From an uncultured Oscillospiraceae bacterium (lineage in GTDB: Bacteria; Bacillota; Clostridia; Oscillospirales; Ruminococcaceae), in the NCBI GenBank assembly GCA_949295465.1, contig CASFKY010000010.1, positions 1-39,905 of the forward strand: 39,905 bases of DNA, in the 5' to 3' direction. Below are positions 23,108-31,129 of this stretch, piece after piece (within the stretch, counting starts at the first letter, position 1; each line of letters opens with the position of its first letter). Below the pieces are notes generated by a model. That model did not search any database. It saw nothing but the letters and a program-made list of their open reading frames with translations, and had not been told where the DNA came from. A program made the position numbers and the translations under genes.

Positions 23108-23290
23108 ATGGCAGTACCCAAGAGAAAGGTTTCCAAGGCACGGCGTGACAAGCGTCGCTCCTCCGTGTGGAAGCTCGAGGCTCCCGCTCTGGTCAAGTGC
23201 AGCCAGTGTGGCGAGTATAAACTTCCCCACCAGGTATGCGGCAATTGCGGCTACTACAAGGGCAAGGAAATCGTCAAGAAGGAAGCCTGA
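23108..23290 (+). CDS. rpmF: 50S ribosomal protein L32
   Basis: A 60-residue L32: MAVPKRKVSKARRDKRRS, then the zinc-binding pairs CSQC and CGNC. It is the C+ (four-cysteine) form. GAGGAGG precedes the ATG and a strong terminator follows, ending the yceD-rpmF operon. Confidence 0.97.
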   Translation: MAVPKRKVSKARRDKRRSSVWKLEAPALVKCSQCGEYKLPHQVCGNCGYYKGKEIVKKEA

Positions 23291-23304
23291 TCGGGCTTTC
23301 GCGC

Positions 23305-23334
23305 AAAGGGGAAGGCTTGTCCTTCCCCTTTTTT
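23305..23334 (+). terminator. Intrinsic terminator after rpmF
   Basis: AAAGGGGAAGG (23305-23315), loop CTTGT and CCTTCCCCTTT (23321-23331) run into further T residues. Confidence 0.9.
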
Positions 23335-23371
23335 CTTTGTGCCGCAGACAGGAAAGGGGGATAAACAGAAG

Positions 23372-24676
23372 ATGGCGATCCAGGTAAAGGCGGTGGAAGA
23401 GGGCTCGCCGGCCCAGCGGGCGGGCGTCCTGCCCGGGATGCTGCTGGAAGAGGCGGACGGCAATCCCCTCAACGACATGCTGGACTATGAATTCTACACC
23501 GCCTCTGCCCACATCCGGCTCAAGGTGAGCCAGGATGGGGCCGAGAGAGAGCTCCTGGTGGAAAAGGAGGAGTACCAGCCCCTGGGCTGCGACTTTGAGA
23601 CCTACCTCATCGATGAAAAGCACTCCTGCGACAACCACTGCATGTTCTGCTTCATCGACCAGCTGCCCAAGGGGATGCGTCCCACTCTCTATTTCAAGGA
23701 TGATGACGAGCGGCTCTCCTTTTTGTATGGCAACTACATCACCCTCACCAACCTGAACCCCCACGAGGTGGAGCGCATCCAAAAGATGCACATTTCCCCC
23801 ATCAACATCTCGGTGCATACCACCAATCCCCAGCTGCGGGTGCGGATGACCGCCAACAAGCGGGCAGGGGAGGTGCTGGCCTATCTGAAAGACTTCGCCC
23901 GGGCCGGCATCTCCATGAATTTCCAGCTGGTGGTCTGCCGGGGCATCAACGACGGCCAGGAGCTGGAAAAGACCCTGCAAGACCTGCTGGCGCTGGGGGA
24001 CGAGGCGGTGGAGAGCATCGCCGCGGTGCCCATCGGGCTCACCCGCTACCGGGAGCATCTCTATCCCCTTACCACCTATGACGCCCCCTCCGCTGCCGGG
24101 GTGCTGGAGATTCTGGAACAGGCAGGGGAGAAGTGCATGAAGGACTGGGGCCGCCGGGTGGTGTTCCCCGCCGACGAGTGGTATCTCCAGGCGGGCCGGC
24201 CCCTGCCGGACTACGATTTCTATGAGGATTTTGTCCAGCTGGAAAACGGCGTGGGCATGTGGCGCAAATACCGGGAAGAGTTCTTGTGGGAACTGGAGGC
24301 CGCCCCTGCTCCCCAAAAGCCCCTGGAGTGGGACGTGGTCACCGGCACCCTGGCAGCGCCTCTGATCGAGGAGATGGCCCGGCAGGTGGAAGAGAAGTGG
24401 CCCCAGGTGCAGATCCGGGTCCATCCCATTCGGAATGATTTCTTCGGCGGCAATGTGAGCGTGGCCGGCCTGGTCACCGGGCAGGACATTCTCCGGCAGT
24501 GCAAGGGGAAGCTGAGCGGCCGGGTGCTGGGCATCCCCGAGGTGATGCTGCGGGACGAGGGAGATCTGTTTCTGGATGATGTGCCCCTGACCCGGCTGGA
24601 AGAGGAGCTGGGGCGGCCGGTGCGGGTGCTGCCCTGCCAGGGGGCTGAAAATCTGCGGGCCTTACTGGAAGGATGA
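23372..24676 (+). CDS. DUF512 radical-SAM-like Fe-S protein with PDZ-like N-terminus
   Basis: A 434-residue protein. A PDZ-like segment (about residues 1-65, EEGSPAQRAGVLPGMLLEE) is followed by a radical-SAM-like domain with CDNHCMFCFIDQLPKG, a CxxxCxxC cluster site, near residue 88. A C-terminal DUF512 domain follows (PF04459, about residues 210-415). The family was noted as NifB/MoaA-related and lies next to der in many Firmicutes, as here. The reaction is unknown. ATG 23372 follows AAAGGGGG; GTG 23339 is in frame but lies too close to the rpmF terminator. Confidence 0.85.
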   Translation: MAIQVKAVEEGSPAQRAGVLPGMLLEEADGNPLNDMLDYEFYTASAHIRLKVSQDGAERELLVEKEEYQPLGCDFETYLIDEKHSCDNHCMFCFIDQLPKGMRPTLYFKDDDERLSFLYGNYITLTNLNPHEVERIQKMHISPINISVHTTNPQLRVRMTANKRAGEVLAYLKDFARAGISMNFQLVVCRGINDGQELEKTLQDLLALGDEAVESIAAVPIGLTRYREHLYPLTTYDAPSAAGVLEILEQAGEKCMKDWGRRVVFPADEWYLQAGRPLPDYDFYEDFVQLENGVGMWRKYREEFLWELEAAPAPQKPLEWDVVTGTLAAPLIEEMARQVEEKWPQVQIRVHPIRNDFFGGNVSVAGLVTGQDILRQCKGKLSGRVLGIPEVMLRDEGDLFLDDVPLTRLEEELGRPVRVLPCQGAENLRALLEG

Positions 24677-24693
24677 GCGCCCCGGGCGTATAA
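24665..24693 (+). promoter_or_regulatory. Possible promoter of der
   Basis: A perfect TATAAT (24688-24693) has only TGGAAG (24665-24670) at the -35 position. It lies 48 bases before der. Confidence 0.35.
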
Positions 24694-24740
24694 TAGAAAG
24701 CGACAGAACGAAGAGTGAGCGATAAAGGAGGGCGAGCCCC

Positions 24741-26072
24741 ATGGCAAAACCCATTGTGGCGGTGATCGGACGGCCCAACGTGGGCAAATCAACGCTTTTC
24801 AACAAACTGATCGGCCAGCGCCTGGCCATCGTGGAGGACACCCCCGGCGTTACCCGGGATCGGATCTTCGGCGACTGCGAGTGGCGGGGCCACAAGATGC
24901 TGCTGGTGGACACCGGCGGCATCGAGCCCAGCATCGACGACGGGCTGCTGGCCCATATGCGCCAGCAGGCCCAGCTGGCCATCGACGCGGCGGACTGCAT
25001 CATCATGGTGTGCGATTTGAACAGCGGGGTCACCCCCCAGGACCAGGATGTGGCTGCCATGCTGATGCGCAGCGGCAAGCCGGTGGTGCTGGCGGTGAAC
25101 AAGTGCGACAAGATCGGCGAGCCCCCCATGGAGCTGTACGATTTTTACAGCCTGGGTCTGGGGGAACTGATCCCAGTATCCAGCATCCACGGCCACGGCA
25201 CCGGCGATCTGCTGGACGCGGTGTGTGAGCACCTGAATTTCGCTGAGGAAGAGAGCCCGGAGGAGGACCGCATCTCGGTAGCGGTGATCGGCCGGCCCAA
25301 TGTGGGCAAGTCCAGCCTGGTGAACTATATCCTGGGAGAGGACCGCATGATCGTGGCCAACGAGGCGGGCACCACCCGGGACGCCATCGACAGCCCCATC
25401 GAGAACGCCTACGGCAAATTCATTTTTACCGACACAGCGGGCCTGCGCAAGAAGGGCAAGGTGGAGAGCGGGGTGGAGCGGTTCAGTGTCCTGCGCAGCC
25501 TGGCCGCTGTGGAGCGCAGCACCGTCTGCGTGATCCTGATCGACGCCACCGAGGGCTTCACCGAACAGGACAGCAAGGTGGCGGGGTATGCCCACGAGCA
25601 GGGCAAGGCCTGCATCATTGCAGTGAACAAGTGGGACCTGGTGGAAAAGGACGGGCGCACCATGGATTCCTACCGCAAGAAGCTCCAGGACGATTTCAGC
25701 TTCATGTCCTATGCGCCCATCCTGTTCATCAGCGCCAAGACCGGCCAGCGGGTGGACAAGCTCTTTGAGATGATCCGCTATGTGGACGAGCAGAACGCCC
25801 TGCGGGTGCCCACCGGCGTGCTGAACGAACTGCTGGCCCGGGCCACCGCCCGGGTGCAGCCGCCCAGCGACAAGGGCCGCCGGCTGAAGATCTATTATAT
25901 GACCCAGGCCTCCACCCGGCCGCCCACGTTCGTGTGCTTTGTGAACCGAAAAGACCTGTTCCACTTCTCCTACCAGCGGTACCTGGAAAATCAGATCCGG
26001 GAGACCTTCGGGCTGGAGGGTACGCCGGTGCGCATTGTGGTGCGGGAACGGGGCGACGGAAGCACCCGGTAA
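24741..26072 (+). CDS. der: Ribosome-assembly GTPase Der (EngA)
   Basis: A 443-residue tandem GTPase with two complete G domains. The first P-loop is GRPNVGKSTLF (about residues 9-19) with VNKCDK later. The second is GRPNVGKSSLV (about 181-191) with VNKWDL later, and a C-terminal KH-like domain runs from about residue 350 to the end (KIYYMTQASTRPPTFV, then VRIVVRERG). Der is essential for maturation of the 50S subunit. AAAGGAGGGCGAG precedes ATG 24741. It is followed by plsY after 68 bases; der-plsY is a common order in Firmicutes. Confidence 0.96.
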   Translation: MAKPIVAVIGRPNVGKSTLFNKLIGQRLAIVEDTPGVTRDRIFGDCEWRGHKMLLVDTGGIEPSIDDGLLAHMRQQAQLAIDAADCIIMVCDLNSGVTPQDQDVAAMLMRSGKPVVLAVNKCDKIGEPPMELYDFYSLGLGELIPVSSIHGHGTGDLLDAVCEHLNFAEEESPEEDRISVAVIGRPNVGKSSLVNYILGEDRMIVANEAGTTRDAIDSPIENAYGKFIFTDTAGLRKKGKVESGVERFSVLRSLAAVERSTVCVILIDATEGFTEQDSKVAGYAHEQGKACIIAVNKWDLVEKDGRTMDSYRKKLQDDFSFMSYAPILFISAKTGQRVDKLFEMIRYVDEQNALRVPTGVLNELLARATARVQPPSDKGRRLKIYYMTQASTRPPTFVCFVNRKDLFHFSYQRYLENQIRETFGLEGTPVRIVVRERGDGSTR

Positions 26073-26140
26073 AACCAAATCAAAAACGGCCCTGTGGCAG
26101 AGACTGAGAGAGACGCGGGGCCAAAAAAGGAGTTGCCTTT

Positions 26141-26875
26141 ATGCTTCATATCCTCACCACCCTTGGGGTGATTGGCGGGGCCGACGGCCCCACCGCCATT
26201 CTTGTGTCCGGCGGCGGAGCCCTGGTGCCGGCGGGTTTTGTGCTGACCTGCCTGGTGGGCTACCTGCTGGGCAGCATCGATTTCGGCATCCTCATCAGCA
26301 AACACCTGTACCATGACGACATCCGCTCCCACGGTTCAGGCAGCGCGGGCATGACCAACATGCTGCGCACCTTCGGCAAGAAGGCCGCCGCCCTCACAGC
26401 CCTGGGAGATGTGCTCAAAGGCGTGTTGGCGGCCCGGCTGGGGGAGTGGATCTTCGCTCTGCTGGTGCCCCAGCTGGAGCCGGTGTGCGGCGCCTATCTG
26501 GGCGGTGTGCTGGCGGTGATCGGCCACCTGTTCCCGGTGTTCTTCCACTTCAAGGGGGGCAAGGGCGTTTTGTGCGCTGCCGGAGCCATCATCACCACCG
26601 AGCCCGTCATTGTGCTGATTCTGGTGGTGGTGTTCTGCGTCCCCTTTCTGATCACCCGCATCGTCAGCCTGGGCAGCATTGCGGCAGCGGTGGCTTATCC
26701 CATCTGCACCCTGGCCCTGGGGCTGTATTTCGGCTATAACGCCCAGACTCTGGCATTTTCCACCTTTGTGGCTCTCATCATGGCGGCTCTGGTGATCTGG
26801 ATGCACCGCAGCAACATCCGGCGGCTGCGGGAGGGCACTGAATACCGCTTCGGCCAGAAAAAGAAAAAGCCCTGA
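26141..26875 (+). CDS. plsY: Acyl-phosphate glycerol-3-phosphate acyltransferase with unusual N-terminal extension
   Basis: A 244-residue membrane enzyme; the family is usually about 200. It acylates glycerol 3-phosphate from acyl-phosphate, the first step of phospholipid synthesis. The core starts near residue 34 (LVGYLLGSIDFGI), with motif 1 as HGSGSAGMTNMLRTFG and motif 2 as FPVFFHFKGGKGV, and about five membrane segments. The first 32 residues (TTLGVIGGADGPTAILV) are not part of PlsY; they resemble the IGGADGPTAI segment of the beta subunit of sodium-pumping decarboxylases. AAAAAAGGAG lies before ATG 26141, and no good internal start is visible, so I keep the long form. Confidence 0.9.
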   Translation: MLHILTTLGVIGGADGPTAILVSGGGALVPAGFVLTCLVGYLLGSIDFGILISKHLYHDDIRSHGSGSAGMTNMLRTFGKKAAALTALGDVLKGVLAARLGEWIFALLVPQLEPVCGAYLGGVLAVIGHLFPVFFHFKGGKGVLCAAGAIITTEPVIVLILVVVFCVPFLITRIVSLGSIAAAVAYPICTLALGLYFGYNAQTLAFSTFVALIMAALVIWMHRSNIRRLREGTEYRFGQKKKKP

Positions 26876-26903
26876 GAAGCGTACCGGGGCCCCGCCGGCG
26901 CCA

Positions 26904-26985
26904 GGGCGTTTTGCCCGGACCTAGCTCTCGGGCCCCCGGCTCCCCGCCCCGGCAGAACGCGCCGGGAGCTTTGGGGAGCTTTTTT
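26904..26985 (+). terminator. Strong GC-rich terminator after plsY
   Basis: A small hairpin GGGC/GCCC (26904-26916) is followed by a large stem. GCTCCCC (26939-26945) and CCCGGC (26948-26953) pair with GCCGGG (26961-26966) and GGGGAGC (26973-26979), ending in six T residues. Confidence 0.8.
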
Positions 26986-27005
26986 CAGCTTTCGGCGGGG
27001 ATTTC

Positions 27006-27035
27006 CTCACAATCTTCACATTTAGGCGGTACAAT
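27006..27035 (+). promoter_or_regulatory. Probable promoter of the ABC transporter operon
   Basis: CTCACA (27006-27011), an 18-bp spacer and TACAAT (27030-27035) lie about 40 bases before the first gene. Confidence 0.45.
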
Positions 27036-27073
27036 ACTTACATTCTGTAAAATCAGTTAGGAGTGTGGCTTTC

Positions 27074-28075
27074 TTGATCCAAGTAGAGCGCCTGACAAAA
27101 CGCTATGGCAACCATTTTGCCATCGAGGACCTTTCCTTCACAGTGGAAGAGGGGAAGATCTACGGGCTTTTGGGCCCCAACGGCGCAGGCAAATCCACCA
27201 CCATGAACATCATCACCGGGTATATCTCGGCCACCAGCGGCACTGTAGCGGTGGACGGCCATGATATCCTGGAAGAGCCCAGTGCGGCAAGGGCATGCAT
27301 CGGGTATCTGCCCGAGATCCCGCCCCTCTATATGGATATGACCCCCCGGGAGTACCTGAACTTTGCCGGGGAACTGAAGGGAATGAAAAAGGCGGCCCGC
27401 AAGGAGCAGATCCAGCGGGTGATGGACCGCACCGGCATCACCGAGATGGCCGACCGGCTCATCAAGCACCTGTCCAAGGGCTACAAACAGCGGGTGGGCC
27501 TGGCCGGTGCCCTGATGGGCAGCCCCAAGGTCATCATCCTGGACGAACCCACCGTGGGCCTGGACCCTGCCCAGGTGATCGGGATCCGGGAGCTGATCCG
27601 GGATCTGGGCAGGACCCACACCGTGATCCTCTCCAGCCACATCCTCAGTGAGGTGCAGGCTGTGTGCGACCAGGTGCTGATCATCTCGGCGGGCCATCTG
27701 GCGGCCCAGGGCACCCCCGAGGAGCTGAGCGAGCGGCTCAGCGGCAAGAGCGCCCTGAACATCACCGCCCTGGGTGATCTGGAAAAGGTGCGCTCCATCG
27801 TGGAGAGCGTGGGCCAGATCGGCAAGATTCTGGAAGCCCACGAGCAGAACGGCGAGACCAGCCTGAAAGTGGAGATTCCCGCCGGGCGGGATCTGCGGGC
27901 TGAGCTGAGCGCCGCCCTGGCCGGGGCCGGCTGCCCGGTGACGGCGCTGGCCACCGAGACCCTGAGCCTGGAGGACATCTTCCTGCAGCTGACCGAGGGG
28001 GAAACCGCCGCCGGTCAGCCTGAGGCGGAAAAAGAGCCGGAGGCCAACGAGCAGGGGGAGGAAAAAGAGGAATGA
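27074..28075 (+). CDS. ABC transporter ATP-binding protein (GldA-like)
   Basis: A 333-residue ATPase. The Walker A is GPNGAGKSTT, the signature is LSKGYKQRVGLAGAL (in place of LSGGQ), and the Walker B is VIILDEPTVGLDP, followed by the SSHILSEVQ switch. Residues after about 235 form a C-terminal extension ending in an acidic tail (EKEPEANEQGEEKEE). The layout matches GldA, the ATPase of the gliding-motility ABC complex of Bacteroidetes; homologues in non-gliding Firmicutes serve unknown export tasks. The start is set at TTG 27074, ten bases after AGGAG; GTG 27065 would be too close. It overlaps the next gene by four bases. Confidence 0.88.
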   Translation: MIQVERLTKRYGNHFAIEDLSFTVEEGKIYGLLGPNGAGKSTTMNIITGYISATSGTVAVDGHDILEEPSAARACIGYLPEIPPLYMDMTPREYLNFAGELKGMKKAARKEQIQRVMDRTGITEMADRLIKHLSKGYKQRVGLAGALMGSPKVIILDEPTVGLDPAQVIGIRELIRDLGRTHTVILSSHILSEVQAVCDQVLIISAGHLAAQGTPEELSERLSGKSALNITALGDLEKVRSIVESVGQIGKILEAHEQNGETSLKVEIPAGRDLRAELSAALAGAGCPVTALATETLSLEDIFLQLTEGETAAGQPEAEKEPEANEQGEEKEE

Positions 28076-28935
28076 TCGCGATTTATAAACGGGAGCTGAA
28101 AAGCTTTTACAGCGGGATGATGGGGTATCTGCTGGATGCCTTCTTTATCCTGGTGGGCGGGCTGTATTTCACCGCCGTCAATTTGCAGGGCGGGTACTCG
28201 TACTTCACATACACCCTGTACAACACCTGCTTTGTGTTCCTGATTTTTGTGCCGGTGCTCACCATGCGCAGCTTTGCGGAGGAGCGCCACAACAAGACCG
28301 ACCAGCTGCTGCTCACCAGCCCCGTCTCTCTGGGCCGCATTGTGATGGGCAAGTATCTGGCCCTGATGACCGTCTTTGTGGTGCCGCTGGCGGTATTGTC
28401 CATCTGCCCGCTGCTGCTGAAAATGGGGGGAGACTTCTCCAACCTGAGCAACTACTCGGCCATTTTCGGATACTTTTTGCTGGGTGCGGCCTGCATCGCC
28501 ATCGGCATGTTCATCTCCAGCCTCACTGAAAATCAGATCATCGCAGTGCTGGGCACCTTTGCCATCCTGCTGCTCACCTACCTGATGAGCGGCATCCGCA
28601 CCCTCTTCACCACCGGCAGTTCCCTGGCCCTCATTGTGTTCGCAGTGCTTCTGCTGGTGATCAGCCTTCTGGTGGGGCTCAACAGCAAGAGCCTCAGCCT
28701 GGGCTGCATGGTCTTTGTGATCGGCGGCGCCGTGCTGCTGGTGCTCTTCAAGGTCAGGAGCGCCGCGCTCACCACCGCCTTCTCTGCTCTGCTGGGGTAT
28801 CTGTCGGTCTTTGATCCCTTCCAGAACTTTGTGGGAGATCTGTTCAGCATCACCGCCATCGTCTACTATCTGTCGGTTGCAGGCCTGTTCCTGTTTTTGA
28901 CCGGCCAGTCGCTGGAAAAGCGGCGCTGGAACTGA
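28072..28935 (+). CDS. ABC-2 type permease (GldF-like)
   Basis: A 287-residue membrane protein with six or more hydrophobic segments. The cytosolic start is MIAIYKRELKSFYSGMMGYL, and the loop TMRSFAEERHNKTDQLLLTS is typical of GldF/ABC-2 permeases. It would form the channel driven by the ATPase just upstream, which it overlaps by ATGA. The third gene of the complex follows after 21 bases. Confidence 0.88.
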   Translation: MIAIYKRELKSFYSGMMGYLLDAFFILVGGLYFTAVNLQGGYSYFTYTLYNTCFVFLIFVPVLTMRSFAEERHNKTDQLLLTSPVSLGRIVMGKYLALMTVFVVPLAVLSICPLLLKMGGDFSNLSNYSAIFGYFLLGAACIAIGMFISSLTENQIIAVLGTFAILLLTYLMSGIRTLFTTGSSLALIVFAVLLLVISLLVGLNSKSLSLGCMVFVIGGAVLLVLFKVRSAALTTAFSALLGYLSVFDPFQNFVGDLFSITAIVYYLSVAGLFLFLTGQSLEKRRWN

Positions 28936-28956
28936 GGAAGGGAGCCTGGAACGATC

Positions 28957-30417
28957 ATGAAAAAATTTGCGTTGCCCAAAAAGTCCGCCGAGGGGACGGA
29001 AACGGTCAAGAACACCAAAACCTTTAAGATCGGCGCGGCCAGCAGCCTGCTGACCATCTTCGCCATTGTGGCGGTGCTGCTGGTGAACCTGCTGGTGGGG
29101 GCGCTTCCCGCCCAGTACACCGAGCTGGACGTGAGCGAGAGCCGGCTGTTCGAGCTGAGCGACACCACCCTGGAATTGCTGGACGGGCTGGACCAGGATG
29201 TGACCATCTATTACCTGTGCCAGACCGGCTCGGAGAATGATATCATTGTGAACATGCTGGATCGGTATGCCGGTGCCAGCAGTCATATCCGCTGGGAGCA
29301 GAAAGACCCGGCGGTGTACCCCACCTTTGCGAACCAGTACGGCGCCGAGACTGCCTCTATTGGCAGCTCGGTGGTGGTGTGCGGCGACCAGTACAAGGTC
29401 ATTGACGCCACCGACTACTACAATTACGATTACGACTACAATTACGGCCAGTTCAAGGCCACCAGCCTGGATGCGGAGAACCAGTTCAGCAGTGCCATCC
29501 AGTATGTGACCAGCAAGACCGGCGAGTTCCCCAAGATCTACCAGCTCACCGGCCACGGGGAGACCAGCCTGTACGGCAGCCTCACCGCCGCCATGAACAC
29601 CCAGAACATGGATGTGGAAGAACTGGGTCTGCTCAGCGTCAGTGAAATCCCCGCCGACGCCGACGCCATTGTGATCAACAGCCCCACGGTGGATTACACC
29701 GAGGCCGACATCGCCCTTGTGCGGGATTATCTGGAGCAGGGCGGCAGCCTGCTGGTGACCACCAACGCCCGGGTGTCTACCCCCAACCTGGAGGCCCTGC
29801 TGGCGGAGTATGGCATGACCAGCATCCACGGCCTGGTGGTGGAGGGGGATTCCTCCCATCACATGCGGGGGTATGCCCACTATCTGATGCCCACGGTCAC
29901 CTCCACCGATGTGACCCAGGACATCGCCGAGGGCACCTATCTGATGGTTCCCTTTGCTCAGGGCATCCAGATGAACAATGACCTGGAGAACGTGAAGGTC
30001 ACCGCCCTGCTGGACACCTCCGATTCCGCCTACAACAAGGCCCAGGGCGTGAACGCCACCACCACCGAGAAGGAGGACGGGGATACCGACGGCCCCTTCA
30101 CCCTGGCGGCCCAGTCGGTAAAGACCATTGACGAGGATACCCAGGCCAAGATCATCTGGATCAACAGCGGCGATATGCTCTCGGCCGATGCGGACACCCT
30201 GGTGAGCGGCGCCAACGGCACCTTTGCTCTGGGCTGCGTCACCTGGCTCACCGATGCCGAGTCCACCGTGCTGGTGGGCGCCAAAAGCCTGGAAACCGAG
30301 AGCCTGGTCTTTACCGGCGGTCAGATCGCCACCATGGGCCTTGCCTTCATCGTGGTCATCCCGCTGGTGATCCTGGTGGCCGGCGCGGTGGTGGTCATCC
30401 GCCGCCGCTCCCGCTGA
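28957..30417 (+). CDS. GldG-like ABC transporter auxiliary protein
   Basis: A 486-residue protein with an N-terminal transmembrane segment (about residues 28-50), a large extracytoplasmic domain and a C-terminal membrane segment (about 455-480, ending RRRSR). Blocks such as ELDVSESRLFELSDTT, VTIYYLCQTG, YQLTGHGETSLYGSL and VINSPTVDYTEADI match the GldG/ABC_transp_aux family (PF09822). It likely works with the GldA/GldF-like genes on the outer face of the membrane; its ligand is unknown. GGAAGGGAG lies before ATG 28957. Two nearby stretches are rich in Tyr/Asp/Asn (YYNYDYDYNYGQ near residue 155). Confidence 0.85.
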   Translation: MKKFALPKKSAEGTETVKNTKTFKIGAASSLLTIFAIVAVLLVNLLVGALPAQYTELDVSESRLFELSDTTLELLDGLDQDVTIYYLCQTGSENDIIVNMLDRYAGASSHIRWEQKDPAVYPTFANQYGAETASIGSSVVVCGDQYKVIDATDYYNYDYDYNYGQFKATSLDAENQFSSAIQYVTSKTGEFPKIYQLTGHGETSLYGSLTAAMNTQNMDVEELGLLSVSEIPADADAIVINSPTVDYTEADIALVRDYLEQGGSLLVTTNARVSTPNLEALLAEYGMTSIHGLVVEGDSSHHMRGYAHYLMPTVTSTDVTQDIAEGTYLMVPFAQGIQMNNDLENVKVTALLDTSDSAYNKAQGVNATTTEKEDGDTDGPFTLAAQSVKTIDEDTQAKIIWINSGDMLSADADTLVSGANGTFALGCVTWLTDAESTVLVGAKSLETESLVFTGGQIATMGLAFIVVIPLVILVAGAVVVIRRRSR

Positions 30418-30433
30418 GAAAGGAGGGCGCCTC

Positions 30434-31057
30434 ATGAAAGCCAAAAAGAGAGCCCTTATCGGAATGGTGATCTGCCTGGTGGTGCTGGCTGCCCTGCTGG
30501 GGCTGGTCACCTGGATGAACAGCCAGGAGAAAGAGGAGGAAGAGACCCTCTATATCACGAATTTTGATTCCTCCACCCTGTCTTCCATCACCTATACCTT
30601 CAACGGGCAGACGGTGGAGCTGGTTTACGACGCCGACGCCCAGGCCTGGCACCTGAAAGACCTGCCCGATCAGCCTTTGCAGGCCACCCTCACCAACAAC
30701 ATGGCCTCGGCCGTGAGCGCCATGAAGGCCCAGCGCCAGCTGGAAGAGGCGGGGGAGCTGAGCCAGTACGGGCTGGACGCCCCCTCCTTCACCGTCACCG
30801 CAGTGGCGGGGGATGAGACCTATACCTTCCTGTACGGGGATCAGAACCAGATGACCCAGGATCGGTATCTCATGCTGGAGGGCAGCGACGCGGTGTACAC
30901 CGTGGACGAGACCATGTACTCGGCCTTCCAGTATGCCCCCGAAGACCTGTTTGAGGAGGAAGAGGAGAGCGACTCCTCCGCCGCTTCTTCCGAGGCTGCC
31001 TCGGAAGAAGAAAGCGGGGTTTCTTCCGAGGCCGCTTCTTCCGATTCTGCCAACTGA
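30434..31057 (+). CDS. DUF4340-like membrane-anchored protein
   Basis: A 207-residue protein with a short basic N-terminus (MKAKKRAL) and a hydrophobic anchor (about residues 9-27), then an extracytoplasmic beta-rich domain with repeats such as SSTLSSITYTFNGQTVEL. It resembles the DUF4340 family (PF14238), commonly the fourth gene of GldG-type operons. The final 40 residues are almost only glutamate, serine and alanine, a probable flexible or wall-spanning tail. AAAGGAGGG precedes ATG 30434. A terminator follows, closing the operon. The function is unknown. Confidence 0.75.
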   Translation: MKAKKRALIGMVICLVVLAALLGLVTWMNSQEKEEEETLYITNFDSSTLSSITYTFNGQTVELVYDADAQAWHLKDLPDQPLQATLTNNMASAVSAMKAQRQLEEAGELSQYGLDAPSFTVTAVAGDETYTFLYGDQNQMTQDRYLMLEGSDAVYTVDETMYSAFQYAPEDLFEEEEESDSSAASSEAASEEESGVSSEAASSDSAN

Positions 31058-31067
31058 ACCCAAAACA

Positions 31068-31098
31068 AAAAGGGCCGGCGAAATTCGCCGGCCCTTTT
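31068..31098. terminator. Bidirectional terminator between the ABC operon and comM
   Basis: AAAAGGGCCGGCGAA and its complement (31068-31098, centre at 31083) give A and T runs on both sides and lie between two convergent genes. Confidence 0.9.
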
Positions 31099-31129
31099 CC
31101 TGACCCTGGGGCAGAGGGCAATGGTATGC

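Noticed and set aside
26876-27000. A possible structured non-coding RNA after plsY
   Set aside because: Its base pairing is explained by a GC-rich terminator ending in six T residues.
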